Shown in pieces: positions 57,901-64,000 of a stretch of DNA of 64,000 bases (position 1 is the stretch's first letter; the number at the start of each line of letters is the position of its first letter). The DNA is taken from contig OZ010788.1 of NCBI GenBank assembly GCA_963932465.1, positions 671,048,484-671,112,483 on the forward strand, written 5' to 3'. The notes below the pieces were generated by a model. It was not told where the DNA came from. It was given only the letters and a program-made list of their open reading frames with translations, and made no database searches. The position numbers and the translations under genes are program-made. The stretch is from Maratus speciosus (Eukaryota > Arthropoda > Arachnida > Araneae > Salticidae).

Positions 57901-58944
57901 AAGTAACGCAAGTAACACTGTACGCAAGTAACACTCACACTTAATCGTTTATTTATTTATTTTATTTTGATAACTCTAGTAGTTTTTTTTAAATATTTTT
58001 TTCGGATTATCCACTAATAACACCAAAAAGCAATTTTATATGAAGAGTATTAATGATGTATTCAAATAAAGTTTTGAAATTTATTAAAAGCGATAGTTTG
58101 GTATTAGCCACACGCCACTAGTTAGCAGCTGAAGAAATAACCCAAGAGCATGCACATAGCATATAGTTGCATACAACAGCCTTTTTTATTGTGATCATTT
58201 GAGTGATTATAGCACGTATTTTGGCTACATGTCTATTAAATTTATGTTTTATTTTGTTTATTTATTGATGAAGTTTTACTATCGTGATGGAATATTAGCC
58301 GAAAAAAATTATGAAATTTAATGTTTTAAATACAACCGGATTCATTGTTCGTAATCGTTTGTACGCAATAGAGATGACAGGTTTTTTTTCTCTTTTTAAA
58401 TCATGCTTGAAAATTTTTTGAAAATATTAAAAATCTGTAAATTTTCATAGTGCTTGTAAACCATCTGCATTTCGAAGAACGTGTTTTTTTCCTATTCGGC
58501 GGTAGAAAATGTAAAATGTCTGATATTTAAAAATTTCCAGTAAAAGTGAAGTTCAATTACCTGGTGGCGCCAACGTTACTCAAGGACACGTTTGTCCGCT
58601 ATAGTATAGATTTTTATTTTATACAAATAATAATGCTTTTAGAACGCAATAAATTATTTACAACACATCCTATTATTAAATGAACTTTTAAAAGGTTTCA
58701 TTTTAATATGCTGCGTACTGTCCGGATAAATTAACACCAAAATGTATTAAAATTTAAAACGTTCCTAAAAATATACAATTTTTAAGAGTAAGCCTATAAT
58801 GGAATATACATATTCCATTTTTTTAAACGTTTTGATTAAAATTGTTTTCCTATTTTAATAATTTTTATACGAATATCGTAAGGTTTTTTTTTTTATAAGC
58901 ACGTATTTTAATCATGTTTTAACATGAAATAAACATTCTGTAAA

Positions 58945-59481
58945 ACATTAAATATTCATAAATAAGGACACACAACCTAGCTTAATGGTACACAAAACAT
59001 GAAATTTAATAAGCTAAAAGATAAACTCTACGTTTTGACCTGTTTCTACAACCATTTTCAGAAACAAATATGACGGTTAAATAGCTAAAAGCTCAGAGAT
59101 GAAGGCTTCCTGTGCGAGAGACAATTTATCGAACACTGAGTAAAGATATGAAACAAAAATGTAGTGGTGCCATCCAGTGGAAATACATATTAATGAAAAA
59201 GTCCAAATAAATCAGCATGGATGGCACCACTAAATTTTTGTTTTCATATTTTTAGTCAATGTTCTACAAATTGTCTCTCACACAAAAAGCCATCATCTCT
59301 GAACTTTTAGCCATTTAACCATCCTGTTTTTCCTGAAGACGGCTGTAGAAACAGCTCGAAACATAGAATTTAATTTTTAGCTTATTAAAGTTTGTGTTTT
59401 GTGTACCATTAAGCAAGGCTGTGTGTCTTTTTTTATTATATTTTATGGTGCAATTGTCCAGTATATGTTATTAAATATTCA
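58945..59481. mobile_element. 0.5 kb foldback element with about 12 bp duplication
   Basis: The arms mirror each other: CTTAATGGTACACAAAACA, TTTAATAAGCTAAAA, TTCTACA, GGTTAAAT.GCTAAAAG and TGGTGCCATCC appear on both sides in opposite orientation, centre near 59200. ATTAAATATTCA lies at about 58947 and again at about 59471, consistent with a target duplication of about 12 bp. An extra AT-rich tail of about 45 bp follows the right arm. Such long, non-fixed duplications suggest a retroelement-type insertion rather than a cut-and-paste MITE. Confidence 0.65.
59333..59362 (+). other. Hammerhead-like core motif
   Basis: CTGAAGA, then a hairpin GGCTGT-AGAA-ACAGCT (five Watson-Crick pairs plus a G.T), then GAAAC. 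This is the order of a hammerhead core (CUGANGA, stem II, GAAA). The pair closing stem II at the core is C.C instead of G-C, and no convincing stem III with a cleavage triplet is visible. The mirrored arm carries a decayed version near 59035. Speculative. Confidence 0.25.
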
Positions 59482-60147
59482 GTTTTACAAAGACATGTCG
59501 CTTTCAAATATATTTAAATATTATTAAGTGCTTTACAAAAAATGTCGCAAATGTATGCATCAAAACAACCTAACAGATGAAATTCGAATTTTCGGTGCCG
59601 TCAAAATATTTGAAATCTACTCTCTGTATTCTCAATAGCATTTCAATCAAAAAGCCGTTCAACCGAATTTTTATGTTGTATTAAAGGTACTTAGAAAAGG
59701 TGTATTTTGGTAAAATATGTCGTCGATGAGGTTTTTAAAATTTAAAATACTTTTAAATAATAGGTGAATGGCAAAACCTTTTAACGTCAAAAACTTCTGG
59801 TATCAGAATGGTCGAAAAACGGCTGAAAATTTTATGTTAAAAGCAATTGCCTTTCTAAGCTGTTAGAAGATATCAACAACTCACAATCAATGAAAACACT
59901 AAAGATATTTTGACACGAAACATTAAGACCCATCAATGTTTATGTTTGTAAAAGACGGATTAAATTGTTATTTAAAGCCTTTTAAGAATTGCGATATATT
60001 TTTGGTTTTTCTCTTTATTTCGTCCCATTAATAAATAAATATTGTTTTAAAGGATATAAAAAATATTATTCTACTTCCACTTAAATGGAGCAATTCCATT
60101 ATATTTAAGGGTTTTTAAGGTTATTTTACGTTATCGTATTTTTAAGA

Positions 60148-60151
<4 letters not shown>

Positions 60152-60190
<39 letters not shown>
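60152..60190 (+). repeat. T39 homopolymer
   Basis: Uninterrupted run of T. Confidence 0.95.
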
Positions 60191-60193
<3 letters not shown>

Positions 60194-60332
60194 TACAGGG
60201 TGATTTTTTAAAAAGTTGTGAAATTAAAACCCTATAACTGTTCGAAATTTATTTATCGTCTGCCAACACTCAGTGCGAGCATTTTTGTGTAAGTTTAATT
60301 TCTAAAAAATGACAACGTTCTTTTTTGTTGAC

Positions 60333-60471
60333 ATGTAATTTTTCTATTCTAAGAGTGTGAAACCAAGAGGGTTTATAATTAAACGTGTGATACAGTTCAC
60401 TTTGTTATTTATTAAGTGTTGTGAGTTATTGACGAGTTTGTGTTTATTTAATTTCAACCAGCGCGCTACAT
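60333..60471 (+). repeat. Putative 5' LTR of the second BEL/Pao element
   Basis: A TGTTGACATG...GCGCGCTACA segment lies just before a TGGTCCGTCGAGCCGG primer-binding-like word at 60479. The left boundary is uncertain and the matching 3' LTR is outside the window, so the start could lie further upstream. Confidence 0.4.
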
Positions 60472-60478
60472 AATTTTT

Positions 60479-60494
60479 GGTCCGTCGAGCCGGA
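60479..60494 (+). other. Putative primer-binding site of the second BEL
   Basis: TGGTCCGTCGAGCCGG, differing from the site of the first BEL by a few bases in the middle and in length by one. Confidence 0.6.
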
Positions 60495-60670
60495 AATTTG
60501 ATATTTTTGTTGTTGTTGAATTGAGTGATAGAACGAACGGTAAGAGGAGTTTCGTTTTCAAGTAATCATGTCATCGTTCTGAAGTTATGATGCAATAAGT
60601 AAATAAAGAAGATGCGTCATTTAAACATCTATACTATTCGGTGAGTCTTTTTTGTTAATATTATCTCATT

Positions 60671-61279
60671 ATGGCAGAATTTAAAGATATTTTAGTTAGA
60701 AAACGAGTATTAAAAGCTACTGTAACTAAACTCGAAAATAATATTATTAGTTCGATAGATGATGCTGATTCTAATCAGCTTGCTTTATTCGAAAATAAAA
60801 TCGAAAAATTAAATGAGGAATTACATGAAATTTTTAATGCAATTTTTTCACAATGCAAAGAAGAAGATGTAGATAATTTTGTTGATGAGCAACAATCCGT
60901 ACAGGATAAACTTGACAATCTTTGGTTAAGTGTTAACCGGAAAAACTCAAAATTTACTTTAAATGAATCGAATCAAAATAATAGCCTTTCTAAATATCAA
61001 ATACCAGAAGTAAAGCTTCCAAAATTGACGCTTCCTTCGTTTAGTGGTAATTTAGAAGAATGGATATCATTTTATGATTTATTTAAAGCTAGTGTGGATA
61101 ATAATGAGAGTTTATCAGACTGTCAAAAATTGCAGTATTTGAAATCGGCATGCAAAAACAGCGCACTTAAAATTATTCAGAGTCTTCCAATATCTGATTC
61201 AAACTATAAAACAGCTTTAGAATTATTAAAGGAGCGATATTCAAATAAACGTGAGTTAATTAATGCATTAATTAATTAA
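60671..61279 (+). pseudogene. Second BEL/Pao: Gag N-terminal part
   Basis: A 202-residue frame from ATG. Residues 1-85 are Lys/Glu/Leu-rich with coiled-coil character; about 115-200 is the DUF1759/Pao Gag block (VKLPKLTLPSFSG, EEWISFYDLF, LQYLKSACKNSA, ALELLKERYSNKRELI). It is cut by TAA inside an ATTAATTAATTAATT tract, where the homologous protein continues one frame over. Net shift of one, consistent with gain of one ATTA unit by slippage. Confidence 0.88.
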
Positions 61280-62553
61280 TTGGAATGCCTTGTATATCGG
61301 ATAATGCACAGTCTATTTTAGAGAGTGTAGATGTTATAAACGAATGTGTGCGTTCTTTAAGCGTAGTTGAACAAGACGTTAGTGGATTTTCGGAAGTAAT
61401 GATAGTTTATGTAATTACAGATAAATTAGATAAAAATACGAGATATTGGTGGGAAAGAACATTAAAAAAGGAGGAGATGGGAACTCTTGATAACTTATTA
61501 TCTTTCTTGAAGGATCACGCTAGAACCCTTCAAAACAGCAAATCCTCACTAAGGGAAATAAAGAAAGGTAAAGTAACGACATTGTTGTCTTCTAATAATA
61601 GTTGTTGTGTATGCAAGGAATCACATCCGTTGTATAAATGTCCTAAATTCTTGCAGTTTAGTGCACATAAAAGAATAGAATTGATTAGAAGAAACAACTT
61701 GTGTTACAATTGTCTTTTAGATAAACACCATGCAAAAATCTGTAAGAGTTTAAGTAAATGTAAAGTGTGTCATAAGCCTCACCATACAATTTTACATCTT
61801 CCAAGAGACCCGAAATCTTATTCAGATAGTGTAAATGAAACGCCGACTGGCCCTCTGTCTCCGAACGCACCAGAATTTCAGCCGAGACCAACTGAGTCAT
61901 TAAATCAAACTTCTTGTACTAGCATCTTTGAATTTCCAAACAACTCTGTGTCGGGATTACATTCATTTCAAAATAAGCAAACTCTACTTTGTACAGCAAT
62001 GATTAAGGTTCGTGACTCACTGGGTAATCTTGTAAACTGTCGCGCTTTGCTGGATAGTGGCAGTGGAGCCTCTTTCATAAGTGAAAATTGTATGCGTAAA
62101 TTATGTTTGCCAAGGCAATCTACTAAAGTACAGATTACATGTTTAGGTTCTTATAATGCTGAATCTAATGAAGAGGTAAATTTAAATTTTACTCCCCACT
62201 TTAATTCTGAAGTGAGATTTGCCACTAGAGCATTTGTGATAAAAGGAATCACATCAAATGTGCCGTATAGTTCTATTCCTTCAAATATTGTGAATAATTT
62301 CAATGATTTAGTTCTAGCAGACCCAATATTCTTTGAATCAAGACCAGTAGATATCTTGTTAGGTGTTAACGTTTTCTTTACATTGCTTAAAGGGAAAGTT
62401 ATAAAAAGAGAAGAAACTCTACCCTTCGCCGTATGTTCTAAACTTGGTTGGATAATTACGGGAACTACCTCTTTTGATACAAGTCAACGTACATTTTCTG
62501 TTAATAATATTCAATTTCAACTAGATGATTTAGTTCAAAAGTTTTGGTTTTAG
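61280..62553 (+). pseudogene. Second BEL/Pao: Gag C-terminal part and protease
   Basis: Continues the polyprotein in a new frame; the readable frame includes LIGMP before the first Met. Nucleocapsid-type Cys/His motifs (CCVCKESHPLYKC, CYNC...H..KIC, CKVCHKPHHT) lie at about residues 109-171 counted from the Met at 61285. The retropepsin site LLDSGSGASFI follows at about 255-265. DILLGVNVFF and GWIITG are Pao-type blocks before the reverse transcriptase. The frame ends at TAG after VQKFWF, where one T appears to be missing from a T run. Confidence 0.9.
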
Positions 62554-62951
62554 ATTCCATTCCTGAGCTAGTTCGAATTTCTAAGGAAGAACAAGAATGT
62601 GAAGACCATTTTAAGAGCAATTATTTTCGAAATAGTTCTGGAAGATTTGTTGTGAAACTTCCATTTAAAGATTCTCCATCGCAATTAGGTGATACTAAGG
62701 AATTAGCCATACATCGATTTCGTTCTTTGGAACGTAAGCTTTCAAAACAACAGTCTATTTATAAAAACTATCGAGAGTTTATGAAGGAATATTCGGATTT
62801 GGGTCATACGGAACGAATATCCAAATCGGAAAGAGTCCCTACATTTGTTTTTTATTTACCTCATCATGCGGTAATTCGTGAATCAAGTACGACGACAAAA
62901 TTAAGAGTTGTTTTGATGTCTCTGCTAAATCTACCTCTGGTGTGTCCTTGA
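62547..62951 (+). pseudogene. Second BEL/Pao: linker and start of reverse transcriptase
   Basis: Third frame. Conserved Pao blocks: EEQECEDHFKSNYFRN, GRFVVKLPF, LGDTKELAIHRF, MKEYSDLGH, FYLPHHAVI and LRVV. The frame fails just after LRVV, again at a T run, and the RT continues in a fourth frame. There is no credible start codon of its own. Confidence 0.88.
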
Positions 62952-63494
62952 ATGATATTCTAATGGTCGGACCCCGTATACAACAGGAACTTTTTCCAAT
63001 TCTTTTAAGATTTAGAGCTTTTCCTATTGTTGTACGAGCAGATATAGCGAAAATGTTTAGACAAATCTTGATTAATCCAGAAGATAGAGATTTTTTAAGA
63101 ATTTTTTGGAGAGAGAATTCCCAGGATCCGTTAGAGGAATATAGTTTAACAACGGTCACTTATGGTACAGCATCTGCCCCGTTTCTGTCTACAAGAGCTC
63201 TTCATCAGCTTGCCTTAGATGAGAAAAACGATTTTCCTTTGGCATCTGCAGCTGTGTTGAAAGATTTTTATGTAGATGATTTTCTCTCTGGCGGCCAGAA
63301 TGAGGAAGAAGTTGTGGAACTAATTAGTCAATTGGCATTATTAATGAAACGAGGAGGCTTTAATTTACGAAAATGGATTTCAAATGTACCTGGAGTACTG
63401 AGGAATATTTCTGAAGAATGTAAGGAAAGTACAGAGTCATTGCTCTTGACTAATGATGGCGGGATAAAAATTTTAGGAATTCAATGGAATTTAA
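62915..63494 (+). pseudogene. Second BEL/Pao: reverse transcriptase core
   Basis: Fourth frame. SLNDILMVGP, RADIAKMFRQI, then FYVDDFLSGG with the YxDD catalytic pair, LMKRGGFNLRKWISN and ILGIQWN. The coding sequence is then interrupted at TTAA by a 265 bp MITE. Divergent from the first BEL (MYVDD, different connecting residues), so it is a separate lineage, not a copy of the first. Confidence 0.92.
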
Positions 63495-63763
63495 CCCTCT
63501 AAGTGTTTGGGGCGTATTATTCCGTTCACTAAGCTCCTGGTTTCACAGCAATACAAGCAATATTTAAGATAGTATAATTCTATAGATTTAATGAATTTTA
63601 AATACATTGAAGAATGATTAATATTCTCAAGGATTACATTCATATTTGAAATTGAGTTTTTTTTTATAATGTTGAAAGAATCATATTTTCTTAGCATTTA
63701 AAACAAAATGCAAAGAAAACAACATTCCAATTTTACCCTTTTGCAAGACGCTCGGAGGGTTAA
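63491..63763 (+). mobile_element. piggyBac-like MITE, copy 2, inside BEL reverse transcriptase
   Basis: TTAA on both sides of 265 bp with ends CCCTCTAAGTGTTTG and, reverse-complemented, CCCTCCGAGCGTCTTG; the differences between the ends are nearly all transitions. Same family as 16810-17073, opposite strand. Excision leaving one TTAA would rejoin the host codons in frame. Confidence 0.93.
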
Positions 63764-64000
63764 CGGGTGATTTCTTCTGTTTCACTGCTTTAGACCATGA
63801 GAAAAAGGACAGATATTCTAAAAGAGATATTTTGTCAGAAGTTGCAAAGGTGTTTGATCCGCTAGGCTTGCTTTCCCCCTGTGTTGTTTTCATGAAGATA
63901 CTGCTGCAAGACTTATGGAAGTTTTCACTTACCTGGGACGAGCCAATTAGTGAAGAACATAGTAAACGGTGGACATCTTTTCGGAATGATTTAAAGGTAA
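63764..64000 (+). pseudogene. Second BEL/Pao: RT/RNase H connection, runs off the window
   Basis: After the MITE the host frame resumes with a TGDFFCF block, SKRDILSEVAKVFDPLGLLSP (the conserved Pao block after the RT, compare YTKREVLAQIAKIYDPLGLIGP-type residues in the first BEL), then LLQDLWK. It is open to the window edge; RNase H, integrase and the 3' LTR should lie beyond. Confidence 0.9.

Larger units (their letters stand above)
57985..60080 (+). repeat. Dispersed repeat A, copy 3, with foldback inserted
   Basis: Matches 15900-17620 in order, without the TTAA MITE, but interrupted by a 0.5 kb foldback at 58958-59470. Copy 1 is uninterrupted at that point (near 16725). Confidence 0.7.

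Overview
The window is eukaryotic, strongly AT-rich, and almost entirely made of transposable elements and their debris. The mix (BEL/Pao LTR retrotransposons, very many TTAA-flanked piggyBac-type MITEs, hAT-like and pogo/mariner-like elements, foldback elements) fits an arthropod, possibly an arachnid; that is inference from repeat content only. I found no convincing host exon, rRNA or intact tRNA, so this is probably intergenic or a large intron.

Layout. 1-5.6 kb: dispersed repeats, two TTAA MITEs and a short foldback MITE. 5.66-13.56 kb: a 7.9 kb hAT-like insertion with an 8 bp target duplication and palindromic subterminal arrays; nested in it are a 3 kb foldback element with a tandem-repeat loop and several MITEs. 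13.6-20.2 kb: the other half of the interrupted repeat, a 0.6 kb foldback, and a long dispersed repeat (family A) carrying a TTAA MITE. 20.2-24.25 kb: an element bounded by GTGAC-rich inverted arrays, containing an inverted pair of tRNA-like modules. 24.26-30.85 kb: a giant imperfect palindrome (arms about 1.7 kb) whose right arm was opened by two later insertions, one with a piggyBac transposase fragment. 31-34 kb: a second family A copy and a pogo-like element.

34.1-41.0 kb: a complete BEL/Pao retrotransposon (34631-40523) with near-identical LTRs and a 5 bp target duplication, sitting in a pogo-like element and 0.45 kb from a TTAA MITE. Its gag-protease-RT-RNaseH-integrase frame is continuous except for two in-frame TAA codons. 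41-50.3 kb: a LINE 3' fragment, MITEs, a GC-rich island, and a 3 kb element with GTGTAAGGTTACAC-type repeats. 51-60.1 kb: two copies of a TIR element (family D), one holding a 963 bp element with a 4 bp target duplication, then a third family A copy interrupted by a foldback. 60.3-64.0 kb: the 5' part of a second, decayed BEL/Pao element with three frameshifts and a TTAA MITE inserted in its reverse transcriptase region; it runs off the window.

The recurring theme is inverted symmetry at every scale and insertion nested in insertion, so that empty and filled sites can be compared inside the window itself. Homology statements come from reading the sequence by eye; no alignment or database search was run.
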